Below are positions 1 to 8,711 of a stretch of DNA of 50,599 nucleotides, in pieces. A model generated the notes under the pieces. The model was not told the DNA's origin and ran no database searches. It saw only the letters and a program-made list of their open reading frames with translations. The DNA is from Gemmatales bacterium (GTDB lineage Bacteria; Planctomycetota; Planctomycetia; Gemmatales; HRBIN36). The position numbers and the translations under genes were made by a program. Each line of letters starts with the position of its first letter. Position 1 is the first letter of the stretch. The stretch is from positions 1 through 50,599 of the forward strand of contig JANWWR010000171.1 in assembly GCA_025055835.1 (NCBI GenBank), given 5' to 3'.

Positions 1-92
1 GGCGGGCGGGCTATAAGAGCGGCTCGCTGAGGGTCTGCACGACGGACTGCCTTGGCGGGACAGCTTTTGTTGCCCTGGGATAGAAACCGGAA

Positions 93-1160
93 GTGTTTTG
101 GTGGCATGAGCTTGTGAGCGGTCGGCGACGCGGACTGAGGGCCGATCTCCTGCGGGTCGTGCTGACCACCCTGAGCCTCCCCTACGCCTGTGGTAGCAAC
201 TTGCGCAACTGGCTGTACAATCAAGGTTTACGACCCGTCCTGCGGGCCGATGTGCCCGTCGTCAGCATCGGCAACCTGACCCTGGGAGGAACCGGGAAGA
301 CGCCTGCCGTGGAGTATGTTGCGCGGTTTTATTGCGCCTTGGGGATTCCTCCAGCGATTCTAAGCCGAGGTTACGGCGTTTCCCAAGGCCCAAACGATGA
401 GGCGAAAATGTTGCGCGAACTGCTGCCCGACGTGCCTCATCTGCAAGGACCCAACCGCTATCTCCTTGCCCAGCAAGCGGTTAGCCAATTCGGTAGCCGT
501 GTCCTGATTCTTGACGACGGTTTCCAGCATCGCCGCTTGCAACGCGACCTCGACATCGTAACCTTGGACGCGACAAATCCTTGCGGCTACGGGCGCATCT
601 TTCCCCGAGGAATGTTGCGTGAGTCTTTGGACGGGCTGAAGCGGGCCGACATCATCTGGTTGACCCGCTGCGATCTCATCGAAGCTGATGCCTTGGAAAA
701 GCTGCAATTTCAAATCGGACAAGGGTTTCCGGACAAACCTCTGGTCACGAGTCGGCATCGGCCGTTGCATCTGCTGCGGCTCCCGAACGAGCCACAGGGG
801 GAGGGATTGGTCACGGAGATTGTTGCGCTTGCGGAGTTGCGTAACCGACCCGTTGCGGCGTTCTGCGGGATCGGCAATCCCGAGGCCTTCGGCGGAACGC
901 TAAGCGGCTTAGGTTGTGAGCTGATCGCCTTTCGCCGTTTTCCCGATCATCATCGGTATTCCAAGGAGGATGTCGATTCTCTACGGCGCTGGGCATCGTG
1001 TCTGCCCGAGGATGTTCGGATCGTGACGACGCACAAGGACCTGGTCAAGCTCGCCTGCCCCGATCTGGCCGGACGACCACTCTATGCCCTGCGAGTCGCC
1101 CTGGAAATCCTGTCGGGTCAGGACGTGCTTGAGGACCGCCTGAAGGGAGTGGTGCAGTGA
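93..1160 (+). CDS. lpxK: Tetraacyldisaccharide 4'-kinase (lipid A 4'-kinase)
   Basis: The 355-residue protein matches LpxK, the inner-membrane kinase that phosphorylates the 4' position of the lipid A disaccharide. The P-loop reads GGTGKTP at about residues 65-71 after a typical VSIGNLTLGG strand. The family hallmarks ILSRGYG (near 90) and LDDGFQHRRL (near 140) are also present. Length fits the family. It starts with GTG at 93; no ATG lies nearby in frame. Its TGA overlaps the GTG of the next gene (GTGA), so translation is probably coupled. It opens an LPS cluster with hldE, waaF and core-modifying enzymes. Family assignment is firm; the start could differ by a few codons. Confidence 0.95.
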   Translation: MFWWHELVSGRRRGLRADLLRVVLTTLSLPYACGSNLRNWLYNQGLRPVLRADVPVVSIGNLTLGGTGKTPAVEYVARFYCALGIPPAILSRGYGVSQGPNDEAKMLRELLPDVPHLQGPNRYLLAQQAVSQFGSRVLILDDGFQHRRLQRDLDIVTLDATNPCGYGRIFPRGMLRESLDGLKRADIIWLTRCDLIEADALEKLQFQIGQGFPDKPLVTSRHRPLHLLRLPNEPQGEGLVTEIVALAELRNRPVAAFCGIGNPEAFGGTLSGLGCELIAFRRFPDHHRYSKEDVDSLRRWASCLPEDVRIVTTHKDLVKLACPDLAGRPLYALRVALEILSGQDVLEDRLKGVVQ

Positions 1161-2179
1161 ATCCACGGACTGGCCCACGGGAAGCGTCGGCTTCCCGATC
1201 TGAGGGCATGAAGCCTTTTGATCTGCACGGTCTGGCCACCTATGAGTTGCAGAGTCGGCCCAGCAAGGTCTTCGTCGAAGACCTTGGCAGGCCGCTCGAC
1301 GCCGGGGCCTCGTTCTCCGACTGGCTTGACAGCTTGCCCCATCAACTGGCGGGCAAGGAAATCCGGGCTGCTCGGGACGCCATCTGTGCCGCCTGCACCA
1401 ACGGGCGTTGCGTCGGCGTCGGCATCGGCGGACACGTCATCAAGACTGGCTGCGGACCGTATCTCATCGACTGGATTCGCCGCGGCGTCGTGACCTCGAT
1501 CTCAATGAACGGCTCGGCAGCAATCCACGATTTCGAGTTGGCCCTGGTCGGCAAGACCAGCGAAGACGTGGCGGCGCAATTGCCGTCGGGAAAGTTTGGC
1601 ATGGCTCGAGAAACCGCCGACGCCTTCGCCGTGGCCGCCCGTATTGGAGCCGATGAAGGCTGCGGCCTCGGTCATGCTTTAGGACGCCACATCAGCCAGG
1701 CTCCCTGCCGCTATCCCGAAGCCAGCGTCGTCCTGGCCGCGTATGAGGCGGGCATTCCTTGCACCATCCATGTCGCCCTGGGCACGGACATCGTCCACAT
1801 GCACCCGCACGTCAGCGGGGCCGCGCTCGGCGAAGCCAGCCTGATCGACTTTCGCTGGCTGTGTACCATCGTGTCCCGGCTCAAGGACGGCGTGTGGATG
1901 AACCTGGGCAGCGCGGTCATCATGCCGGAGGTGTTCGTCAAGGCGGTGTCGGTCGCCCGCAACTTCGGCCACGATCTCGACGGGCTGACGGCGATCAATC
2001 TCGACAAATCTTCCCAGTATCGCAGTCGGGTCAACGTCATGGAGCGGCCCACGTCCACGGCCCAGGGACGGGGCATCGAATTGATCGGCCACCACGAAAT
2101 CCTGCTGCCGCTGCTGCATCTGGCTGTCGTGACCCGACTGGCGGCGGGACAAAGCACCTCGGTCAAACGAGCGGCGTGA
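1157..2179 (+). CDS. Deoxyhypusine synthase-like conserved protein in LPS cluster
   Basis: The 340-residue protein has no name I can give with certainty. The Gly-rich segment VGVGIGGHVIKTG near residues 86-98, the stretch SVVLAAYEAGIPCTIHVALGTD in the middle and the following GVWMNLGSAVIMPE resemble the NAD-binding fold of deoxyhypusine synthase. The C-terminal segment that holds the catalytic lysine in true DHS does not look conserved, so hypusine formation is not implied. The GTG at 1157 overlaps the lpxK stop and has GGAG seven bases upstream. An ATG at 1208 (MKPFDLHG) is the alternative and would remove a non-conserved-looking leader. Its place between lpxK and hldE suggests a role in LPS or sugar-nucleotide metabolism, but that is inference. 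Confidence 0.7.
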   Translation: MNPRTGPREASASRSEGMKPFDLHGLATYELQSRPSKVFVEDLGRPLDAGASFSDWLDSLPHQLAGKEIRAARDAICAACTNGRCVGVGIGGHVIKTGCGPYLIDWIRRGVVTSISMNGSAAIHDFELALVGKTSEDVAAQLPSGKFGMARETADAFAVAARIGADEGCGLGHALGRHISQAPCRYPEASVVLAAYEAGIPCTIHVALGTDIVHMHPHVSGAALGEASLIDFRWLCTIVSRLKDGVWMNLGSAVIMPEVFVKAVSVARNFGHDLDGLTAINLDKSSQYRSRVNVMERPTSTAQGRGIELIGHHEILLPLLHLAVVTRLAAGQSTSVKRAA

Positions 2180-2219
2180 AGGTCCGCGGGGAAAGCAAAC
2201 GGGGGAGAGGGAGCAACCC

Positions 2220-3746
2220 ATGTCCGCCGATTTGATCCATCTGGTTCAGCATCTCGGCCAGCCGGACGTGCTGGTGGTCGGCGACGTGATGCTGGATCGG
2301 TACATCTTCGGCGATGCCGAGCGGATCAGCCAGGAAGCCCCGGTGGTGCTGCTGCGGGCGGATCGCCGGGAAGAACGGCTGGGCGGGGCCAGCAGCGTGG
2401 CGACGATGCTGCGGGCCTTGGGAGCGCGAACCGCCCTGGCGGGGGTGGTCGGGGCCGATGCCGATGCCGCCCGCATTCGCCGTTTGCTTACCGATCTGAA
2501 CATTGACCATGATTGTGTTCTCGTGGATGCCAACCGCCCCAGCACGGTCAAGGAACGCTACATCGGCCGCGCTCAGGCTCGCCATCCGCAGCAGATGCTC
2601 CGCGTGGACTTCGAAGTCCGCGATCCGCTCGATGCTGCCATCGAAGAACGCATGAAGCAGGCCGTGGAGTCCCGCATTCGTCGGGCCGACGTGCTGCTGA
2701 TCAGCGACTACGACAAAGGCGTCTGCACTCCGGGACTGTTGCAGCACGTCATCGGTCTAGCCCGGTCGCTGGGTCGGCGGGTGCTCGTTGATCCCATCCG
2801 CTGCAAACCGGGCCAGGGCGACAGCAGCTTCGCCAAGTACCGCGGCTGCTCGAGCATGACGCCCAACCGCCTGGAAGCCGGCCTGGCCGTCGGAAAGACC
2901 CTGGCAACGATTGACGATGCCCTGTCAGCGGCGGACGAACTGCGTCAGCGACTCGACATGGAAGCGGGCATCGTCACGCTGGACAAGGACGGCATGGCCC
3001 TGGCACACCGGGATGGACGCCGCAAGCATTTTCCGACTCGGCCCCGCCAGGTCTACGACATCACCGGAGCCGGTGACATGGTGCTGTGCGTCCTGGGCAT
3101 GGCTTTGGCTGCCGGCGCGGATTACGACGCCGCCATTCGTCTGGCCAACGTCGCCGGGGGACTGGAGGTGGAAAAACTCGGCGTCGCTCCCGTGACACGG
3201 GACGAAATCCTCCGCGATCTTCGCCACGGCATGTTGGCGGAACGGGAGAGTCGGCCGGGCAGCAAGATCGTGGATCGGGCCACATTAGTTCAGGAAATCG
3301 AAGCCCTGCGGTGCGGCGGCAAACGGATCGGCTTCACGAACGGCTGCTTCGATCTGCTCCACGCCGGGCATGTGCAATACCTCCAGGAAGCCAAGGCCCA
3401 GGCGGACATCTTGATTGTCGGGTTGAACAGCGACGCCGGAGTGCGGTCGCTCAAAGGACCGGAACGACCGATAAATCCCGAAGCAGCCCGGGCCGAGGTG
3501 CTGGCCGCGTTGGCCTGCGTGGATTACGTCACGCTCTTCGATGAGCCGACACCGCTGGAACTCATTCGGCTGATTCGCCCCGATGTCCTCATCAAGGGAG
3601 CGGATTACCGCAAGGACCAGGTGGTCGGCGCGGACTTCGTTGAGTCCTACGGCGGAAAGGTTTATCTCGCGCCGCTGAAGGCGGGCTTCAGCACCACGGC
3701 CTTGGCGGAGCGCCTGGCGGAATCTCGACCACGCCGCGTGGCATGA
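2220..3746 (+). CDS. hldE: Bifunctional heptose-7-phosphate kinase / heptose-1-phosphate adenylyltransferase
   Basis: The 508-residue protein has the two domains of HldE (RfaE), which makes ADP-heptose for the LPS inner core. The N-terminal PfkB-type kinase spans about residues 10-330, with GGASSVA near 60 and the catalytic DITGAGD near 280. The C-terminal nucleotidyltransferase begins near residue 365 with FTNGCFDLLHAGH and continues to GADYRKDQVVG near 460. It is slightly longer than the E. coli protein (477). The ATG at 2220 follows a purine-rich stretch (gggggagaggga). Having both activities in one chain fits the downstream heptosyltransferase. The cytoplasmic product should be ADP-D-glycero-heptose, which would then be epimerised by HldD; HldD is not in this window. 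Confidence 0.95.
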   Translation: MSADLIHLVQHLGQPDVLVVGDVMLDRYIFGDAERISQEAPVVLLRADRREERLGGASSVATMLRALGARTALAGVVGADADAARIRRLLTDLNIDHDCVLVDANRPSTVKERYIGRAQARHPQQMLRVDFEVRDPLDAAIEERMKQAVESRIRRADVLLISDYDKGVCTPGLLQHVIGLARSLGRRVLVDPIRCKPGQGDSSFAKYRGCSSMTPNRLEAGLAVGKTLATIDDALSAADELRQRLDMEAGIVTLDKDGMALAHRDGRRKHFPTRPRQVYDITGAGDMVLCVLGMALAAGADYDAAIRLANVAGGLEVEKLGVAPVTRDEILRDLRHGMLAERESRPGSKIVDRATLVQEIEALRCGGKRIGFTNGCFDLLHAGHVQYLQEAKAQADILIVGLNSDAGVRSLKGPERPINPEAARAEVLAALACVDYVTLFDEPTPLELIRLIRPDVLIKGADYRKDQVVGADFVESYGGKVYLAPLKAGFSTTALAERLAESRPRRVA

Positions 3747-3759
3747 CAACCATCCCGAG

Positions 3760-3988
3760 CCGAGGGCGTCAATTTGACAGTTTTCCTGAGCCGAGGGCGT
3801 CAGCCCTCGGGTCGGTAAGCGGTGAACGCTGACGGCTGTGCTGATTCGGGTTCACCCTCGCTTACGCTTCGGGTTTCAAGGCGAGCCGAGGGCGTCAGCC
3901 CTCGGTGTCACAGGCGAGATCGGCAAGCAAGGGCGTCAGCCCTCGGTGTCACAGGCGAGATCGGCGAGCCGAGGGCGTCAGCCCTCGG
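3760..3988. repeat. Array of a 20-base palindrome (CCGAGGGC-GTCA-GCCCTCGG)
   Basis: Four full copies of CCGAGGGCGTCAGCCCTCGG or a near variant lie at 3791-3810, 3886-3905, 3927-3946 (5' arm altered to GCAAGGGC) and 3969-3988. A half copy (CCGAGGGCGTC) is at 3760-3770. Each full copy folds into an 8-bp stem with a GTCA loop. The last three sit in a 41/42-base tandem unit that also repeats TGTCACAGGCGAGATCGGC. The array fills most of the 274-base gap between hldE and waaF. It resembles REP-type dispersed palindromes. It may act as a transcript-stabilising or attenuating structure, but no such role can be shown from sequence alone. Confidence 0.9.
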
Positions 3989-4020
3989 GTCAACCCAGCA
4001 ACTAACACTCGGTACCCCTT

Positions 4021-5112
4021 ATGCACATCGCCATCTTCTGCCCCAATTGGATCGGTGACGCGGTCATGGCCACCCCGGCCATCGCCGCCATTCGCCACCG
4101 TCACCCCAAGGCCCGCCTCATTGCCGTGCTCAAGCCCTACGTCGAAGCCGTCTATCATGGCTGCCCCTGGTTCGATGAGGTGGTCCAGTATCACGGTCCA
4201 GACCCTTCGCATCGGCTCTTGTCCGTGGCCTGGCGATTGCGGGGCATCGGCATCGACATTGCCGTATTGTTTCCAAACTCGTTCCGCTCGGCGTTCTTGG
4301 CCTGGCTGGGCGGAGCGAAACGGATCGTCGGCTACGCCCGTGGGGGCCGGTCTTTCCTCCTGAGCGATCCGCTTCCGCCGGTCCGGGACGAAATTGGTCG
4401 CTTTGTGCCCAGTCCGATCCTGGACGCCTACAATCGTCTGGCCGAGGTGCTCCACTGCGATCCGCCCGGCCGCCGCATGTTCCTTTACACGCTGCCGGAG
4501 GACGAGCAAGTCGCGGAAGACGTCTGGCGTCGGCATCGGCTTCTCGATGCCTATCCGGTGGTGCTGCTCAATCCCGGAGCGGCCTACGGATCGGCCAAGC
4601 ATTGGCCGGTCGAATACTTCGGCCAATTGGCACAAATGCTCGTAGATCGCCGCGGAGCCTCGGTGCTGGTTCTGTGCGGTCCCAGCGAGCGGGAGATGGC
4701 CGGACGCATCGCGGAACTGGCCAATCGGTCCGTCGTGACCAGCCTGGCCGACGAGCCGGTGACGATCGGACTTTTGAAAGCGTGCATTCGTCGTGGCGAT
4801 CTGCTCATCACGACGGACAGCGGTCCCCGGCATTTCGCTGCCGCCTTCGACAGGCCGGTTGTCACGCTGTTCGGACCGACCCACATCGCCTGGACGGAGA
4901 CTTACTTCGACAAGGCGGTGCATCTGCAAAAAACCGTGCCCTGCGGACCGTGCCAGTTGCGCGTCTGTCCCCTCGATCACCGCTGCATGAAACTGCTGAC
5001 GCCGGACGAGGTCTTCGAGGCGGCCATGGCCCTGTTGGCCCGACATCTTCGGCAGCACAGCGATCGGGGCTGGGGTTGGCTGCCGTTTCGGTGGAATCGG
5101 AGGACCGGCTGA
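4021..5112 (+). CDS. waaF: LPS heptosyltransferase (GT9 family, WaaF-like)
   Basis: The 363-residue protein is a GT9 ADP-heptose:LPS heptosyltransferase. The N-terminal CPNWIGDAVMATPAI is the acceptor-side signature. NPGAAYGSAKHWPVEYF near 185-200 and TTDSGPRHFAAAF plus FGPTHIAWTETY near 260-285 form the ADP-heptose site. The Cys-rich CGPCQLRVCPLDHRC near 310 is common in WaaF. It acts on the cytoplasmic face of the inner membrane. The gene starts at ATG 4021 directly after the palindrome array and is followed after one base by the next gene. WaaF (heptosyltransferase II) is favoured over WaaC by the WIGDAVM signature and the Cys-rich segment. Confidence 0.92.
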   Translation: MHIAIFCPNWIGDAVMATPAIAAIRHRHPKARLIAVLKPYVEAVYHGCPWFDEVVQYHGPDPSHRLLSVAWRLRGIGIDIAVLFPNSFRSAFLAWLGGAKRIVGYARGGRSFLLSDPLPPVRDEIGRFVPSPILDAYNRLAEVLHCDPPGRRMFLYTLPEDEQVAEDVWRRHRLLDAYPVVLLNPGAAYGSAKHWPVEYFGQLAQMLVDRRGASVLVLCGPSEREMAGRIAELANRSVVTSLADEPVTIGLLKACIRRGDLLITTDSGPRHFAAAFDRPVVTLFGPTHIAWTETYFDKAVHLQKTVPCGPCQLRVCPLDHRCMKLLTPDEVFEAAMALLARHLRQHSDRGWGWLPFRWNRRTG

Positions 5113-5113
5113 A

Positions 5114-5950
5114 ATGCACTTGGAGATCGATCCTCGCCTGGCTGCCCGTGGCCTGACGACGTTTGCTGACATCTTCGAACATCCCGAAGCGGAGATTATC
5201 AGCGGCCATCCCACCCGAAACGTGGCTCGGCTGGTGATCGGAACGGAACGGCTCTTTCTCAAGCGGCAACTGCGGATTCCCTGGAAAGACTACTGGCACA
5301 GTTGGCAAGCGGGATTCGGCCTGGTGGATCGGTCCCGGCGGGAGTGGCAAACGCTGCTGGCTCTGCGTCGCCACGGCTTGTCGTGTCCAGAACCGCTGGC
5401 CGTCGGCTTTGATGGAAAGCGGTCCTTCCTCCTCGTCCGGGAACTCGAAAATGCCGCTGATCTGCACACGTTCCTGGCCCGCCACGGACACGATCAACGA
5501 ATCCGCGAATGCCTGGCAGAACGGCTCGGCGGTTTTCTGGCCCGTTTTCATGGCCTCGGTTTCATCCACCCCGATTTGTACGCCAAGCACGTCTTCGTTC
5601 GGCGTTCGGACTGGGACATCGCCTTGATCGACTTTCAGCGCACGACCCGGTATCGCTTTGTTCCCTGGCACGCAAGATGGCGGGATTTAGCTGCCCTGGA
5701 TGCCTCCCTGGGCGAAGACATGTTCGACGAATCGCTTCGATATCGGCTGCTGGAAACGTATCTCCAGAACGTCCGGGCAAGGAATCGCCTGGTCGAGGCG
5801 ATGAGAGCAGTCCGGCGACGCTCCCGTTATCTGCAACAACGACGGAAAATCCAGGCGATGCGGCATCCGTGGCGATTCGTTGCCGAGCCGAACCGCCTCG
5901 AATCGGCTGCACTACCGATGGCTGATCTGGCCGTCGAGGGGGCACCATGA
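5114..5950 (+). CDS. LPS core kinase-like protein (WaaP/InaA/KdkA family), copy 1
   Basis: The 278-residue protein belongs to the lipopolysaccharide kinase family (protein-kinase-like fold). LFLKRQLR near residue 40 supplies the ATP-binding Lys. FIHPDLYAKHVFV near 150-162 is the catalytic loop with Asp, and ALIDFQRTTR near 170-180 carries the DFG-like metal-binding Asp. The likely role is phosphorylation of a heptose or Kdo in the LPS core. The ATG at 5114 lies one base after the waaF stop, and the stop overlaps the ATG of the next gene. The exact acceptor sugar cannot be told from sequence. Confidence 0.85.
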   Translation: MHLEIDPRLAARGLTTFADIFEHPEAEIISGHPTRNVARLVIGTERLFLKRQLRIPWKDYWHSWQAGFGLVDRSRREWQTLLALRRHGLSCPEPLAVGFDGKRSFLLVRELENAADLHTFLARHGHDQRIRECLAERLGGFLARFHGLGFIHPDLYAKHVFVRRSDWDIALIDFQRTTRYRFVPWHARWRDLAALDASLGEDMFDESLRYRLLETYLQNVRARNRLVEAMRAVRRRSRYLQQRRKIQAMRHPWRFVAEPNRLESAALPMADLAVEGAP

Positions 5951-6891
5951 TTGGCCGCATCTTGACCGCTTGGTTCCGTGGACTGGAACGCTGCTGGTGC
6001 GGTGCCTCCTGGCAGGCGGCCAAGGCTCCCGTCACCACGGCCGAGGTACTCGCTCTTGCTCCGCAAGACCGCTATCACGCCAAGCAAGGCCGATCCACGG
6101 GCCGATGGACCTTTGGTGCTTCGGGGCAAGTCGTAAGCACGTTCATCAAACGGCATCATGCTTTGCCCTGGCTGGCCCGACTGGCGGCGATCCTGTGGCC
6201 GAGCGGCGGATGGTCCCCGGCATGGCGGGAGTATCGCCAGTTGACCTGGGCGAAGCGGAACGGCGTCACCGTGCCGGAACCGCTGGCCGTCGGCGAGCAG
6301 ATCGGCCCAGGACTTCGCTTCCGCAGCTATTTGGCCGTGGCCGAACTCGTCGGCATGATTCCCCTGCACGAAGCTGTTGGCTTGGCCGCCCAGACGCTCT
6401 CGCCAGTTTCCTTTCTGCGGTGGAAGCGAAGCTGCATCCGCGAGGCAGCCCGCATGGTGCGTCGGCTGCACGACTGCCATCGCTTTCACAAAGACCTCTA
6501 CCTATGCCATTTTTTCGTTTCGCTGCCGACGGAAGAAAAGCACGAAATCCAGCCGGGCCAACTGGTCCTCATCGACCTGCATCGAATGGCGGAGCATCGG
6601 CTTTTGGGTACCTACTTCCGCGTCAAGGACCTGGCGCAACTCCTGTACTCCACGGCTGACCTTGCCGAGATCAACGACCGGGATCGGCTACGTTTCCTTT
6701 GGGCTTACAGCGGCGGCAAAATCTCCCGCTGGTTGCTGTGGACCGTCCGAGCAAAGGGGATGCGCTACCTGAGGCACAATCGCAAGCGAAAGCCCGGTCA
6801 CTTCGGCCCTCTCTTGGGGCACGAGGCAATCCGAAGCGGGAGGATAGCTCGTTCGACTGCCAGCCGGGTGACGGAGGCGAGATCGGCATGA
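5947..6891 (+). CDS. LPS core kinase-like protein (WaaP/InaA family), copy 2
   Basis: The 314-residue protein is a second LPS-kinase-like protein, clearly diverged from its upstream neighbour. FIKRHHALPW near residue 65 supplies the ATP-binding Lys. HRFHKDLYLCHFFV near 178-191 is the catalytic loop and LVLIDLHRMAEH near 203-214 the DFG-equivalent. The segment between them is longer than in copy 1. It overlaps the upstream gene by ATGA and the downstream glycosyltransferase by ATGA, so the three are translated as a unit. Two kinases in a row suggest phosphorylation of two core positions, or paralogues with different acceptors. The family is well supported; the substrate is unknown. Confidence 0.83.
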   Translation: MIGRILTAWFRGLERCWCGASWQAAKAPVTTAEVLALAPQDRYHAKQGRSTGRWTFGASGQVVSTFIKRHHALPWLARLAAILWPSGGWSPAWREYRQLTWAKRNGVTVPEPLAVGEQIGPGLRFRSYLAVAELVGMIPLHEAVGLAAQTLSPVSFLRWKRSCIREAARMVRRLHDCHRFHKDLYLCHFFVSLPTEEKHEIQPGQLVLIDLHRMAEHRLLGTYFRVKDLAQLLYSTADLAEINDRDRLRFLWAYSGGKISRWLLWTVRAKGMRYLRHNRKRKPGHFGPLLGHEAIRSGRIARSTASRVTEARSA

Positions 6892-8054
6892 AGATCGGCA
6901 TCTGCTACGAAAGCGTGGTTCCGGCTCGGGGCGGCTGTGAGACGTACATCGCCGATCTGATTCGCCGACTCGTCGCCGACCGACATGAAGTCCACCTCTA
7001 CGCCGAGGAACGGGACGCCGCCGCGTTGCCGAAACATGTCGTTTTCCATGCGATCATGCCGACCGCCGGCCCCCGGTTTCTCAAACCTTGGCGATTCGCC
7101 GCCGCCTGTGCCCGGGCCGTGGATCGGGAAGGGCATGACGTCGTCCTCGGCTTCGTGAAGACCTGGCGGCAGGACGTGCTGATTCCGCAAGGCGGGCTGC
7201 ACGTTGCCTCAGCCGAATACGGCTTGCGGAAGTACGGCAACGGCCTGGAACGTCTTGTGGCCCTGATTGGCAAATGGCTCAGCCCGTCCTACTGGTCGTT
7301 TCTCCTTCTGGAACGCCGTCAGTATCTTGGTCGGGATCGTCCGCTCATCATTGTGCCGAGCCGGTTTGTCGAGGAACACTTGAAACAGTTCTATGGCATC
7401 AGCGGCCAGCGGGTGCGGGTCATTCCTAATGCCATCGATCCGGGCCGCTTCATCGCTCGGGATCGGCTCAGGCTCCGCGAAGAGATGCGGAAGCGCCTGG
7501 GCATCGGCCCGGACGAGCCGACGGCCCTTTTCGTCGGGCACAACTATCGTCTCAAGGGGCTGGACACGCTGCTGAAGGCCCTGTCGCTTCGGCCCGATCT
7601 GCCGGTGCGGGTGCTGGTGTGCGGCAGCGCTCGCATCGGACGGTATCAGCGACAAGTGAAACGGCTCGGATTAGAAGACCGTGTCCATCTGCTTGGATTC
7701 TTTCCTGAGGTGCGACAGGCGTTTTTCGCTGCCGACTTCCTGGTGCACCCGACGTTTTACGATCCCTGTTCTTTGGTGGTTTTGGAGGCGTTGGCCTGCG
7801 GTCTGCCGGTCATCACGACGGCATGCAACGGAGCGGCGGAACTGCTGCATCCGCCGGAGGATGGGCTGGTAATTGAGGATCCCGGCGATGCCGAGGGCTT
7901 AGGCCGGTGCATAGAACAGTTCTGTGATTCGGAACGGCGTCGGGCCGCGGCGGAAGCAGCCCGGCGAACGGCGGCGACGTGGACGTTCGAGCATCATTAC
8001 CGGATGGTCATGAAGGTGCTCGAGGAGGCCGTCCGCGTGCGGGCCGCCGCTTGA
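6888..8054 (+). CDS. GT4-family glycosyltransferase (WaaG-like)
   Basis: The 388-residue GT-B glycosyltransferase starts MKIGICYESVVPARGGCETYI, with the GG loop that contacts the donor phosphate. VIPNAIDPGRF near 178 and LFVGHNYRLKGLDTLLKAL near 215 mark the start of the C-terminal domain. HPTFYDPCSLVVLEALACGLPVI near 290-312 is the EX7E nucleotide-sugar site. It resembles LPS glucosyltransferase I (WaaG), which would fit core extension after WaaF. I chose the ATG at 6888 because it overlaps the preceding stop as ATGA. The frame stays open upstream to 6699, but that extension lies over the kinase gene and is not protein-like. Donor and acceptor are uncertain. Confidence 0.88.
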   Translation: MKIGICYESVVPARGGCETYIADLIRRLVADRHEVHLYAEERDAAALPKHVVFHAIMPTAGPRFLKPWRFAAACARAVDREGHDVVLGFVKTWRQDVLIPQGGLHVASAEYGLRKYGNGLERLVALIGKWLSPSYWSFLLLERRQYLGRDRPLIIVPSRFVEEHLKQFYGISGQRVRVIPNAIDPGRFIARDRLRLREEMRKRLGIGPDEPTALFVGHNYRLKGLDTLLKALSLRPDLPVRVLVCGSARIGRYQRQVKRLGLEDRVHLLGFFPEVRQAFFAADFLVHPTFYDPCSLVVLEALACGLPVITTACNGAAELLHPPEDGLVIEDPGDAEGLGRCIEQFCDSERRRAAAEAARRTAATWTFEHHYRMVMKVLEEAVRVRAAA

Positions 8055-8064
8055 GGAGGCGACC

Positions 8065-8604
8065 ATGAATCACTTTCTGCGCTGGCTGCACCTGCTGGCC
8101 CTGGCCTCGTGGCTGGGGGGCAGCGTCTTTTTTTCGTTTTTCACGGCGTTGCCCATCATCCGACACATGGAAACGCTGGCCCAGGCGCCGGACAACTGGC
8201 CCGGCTTCAGCACGAAAAAGGAAGGCACGCGGATCGCCGGAGAAGCCCTGTCCGCCGTCTTCGCCTGGTACTTTCCCTATCAAACTGTCTGCGGCGTGAT
8301 CGCCCTGACCACTGCCGCCGCTTGGTTGAAACGGCCAGGCTTTCAGTCGCGACTTCGGGTCATTGTCTTGGCCGTCGCCTTGCTGCTGGTTCTGGTCAAC
8401 CTGGTGTATCTCAGCCCGTGGGTACATGAATTGCGGCAGCAGCGATACGCCTCGGACACGGCCCTTGCGGAACTGGCGGAGAAGACCTTCGGCGAACTGC
8501 ATCAACTCAGCCTGCTGACCGACCTGGCGACCTTGGTTTTGGTGCTCATCGCCTTCACGATGTCGGCGGTCGAGGACCGGACCGACCCTGCCAAGCCTTC
8601 ATGA
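8065..8604 (+). CDS. DUF4149-like four-helix membrane protein
   Basis: The 179-residue protein has about four membrane segments: residues 8-30, 70-90, 97-118 and 150-168. The N-terminal LHLLALASWLGGSVFFSFF pattern is typical of DUF4149 (TMEM205-like) proteins, whose role is unknown. It has a Shine-Dalgarno-like GAGGAG before the ATG and lies 10 bases after the glycosyltransferase, so it is likely the last gene of the LPS transcript. No catalytic motif is visible. Confidence 0.75.
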   Translation: MNHFLRWLHLLALASWLGGSVFFSFFTALPIIRHMETLAQAPDNWPGFSTKKEGTRIAGEALSAVFAWYFPYQTVCGVIALTTAAAWLKRPGFQSRLRVIVLAVALLLVLVNLVYLSPWVHELRQQRYASDTALAELAEKTFGELHQLSLLTDLATLVLVLIAFTMSAVEDRTDPAKPS

Positions 8605-8711
8605 AACCAGGTCAGCCTTCCAAAGGAAACGGGAAGGGAATCCCCGAACCACAGCAGACCGCTATGACTTATACTGTGAGGAACAGGTGAAGTTTTAGGG
8701 GAGAGATTCCC

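Noticed and set aside
1..92. Possible 3' end of an upstream gene
   Set aside because: All three plus-strand frames end in stops within 83 bases and the short peptides match nothing I recognise, so no gene is called.
3886..3988. CRISPR-like array
   Set aside because: The repeats are spaced 41-42 bases apart but the sequence between them is itself repeated, so there are no unique spacers; no cas gene is present.
3822..4058. 78-codon frame through the palindrome array
   Set aside because: The codons come from repeat units, and it overlaps the waaF start; no ribosome-binding site is seen.
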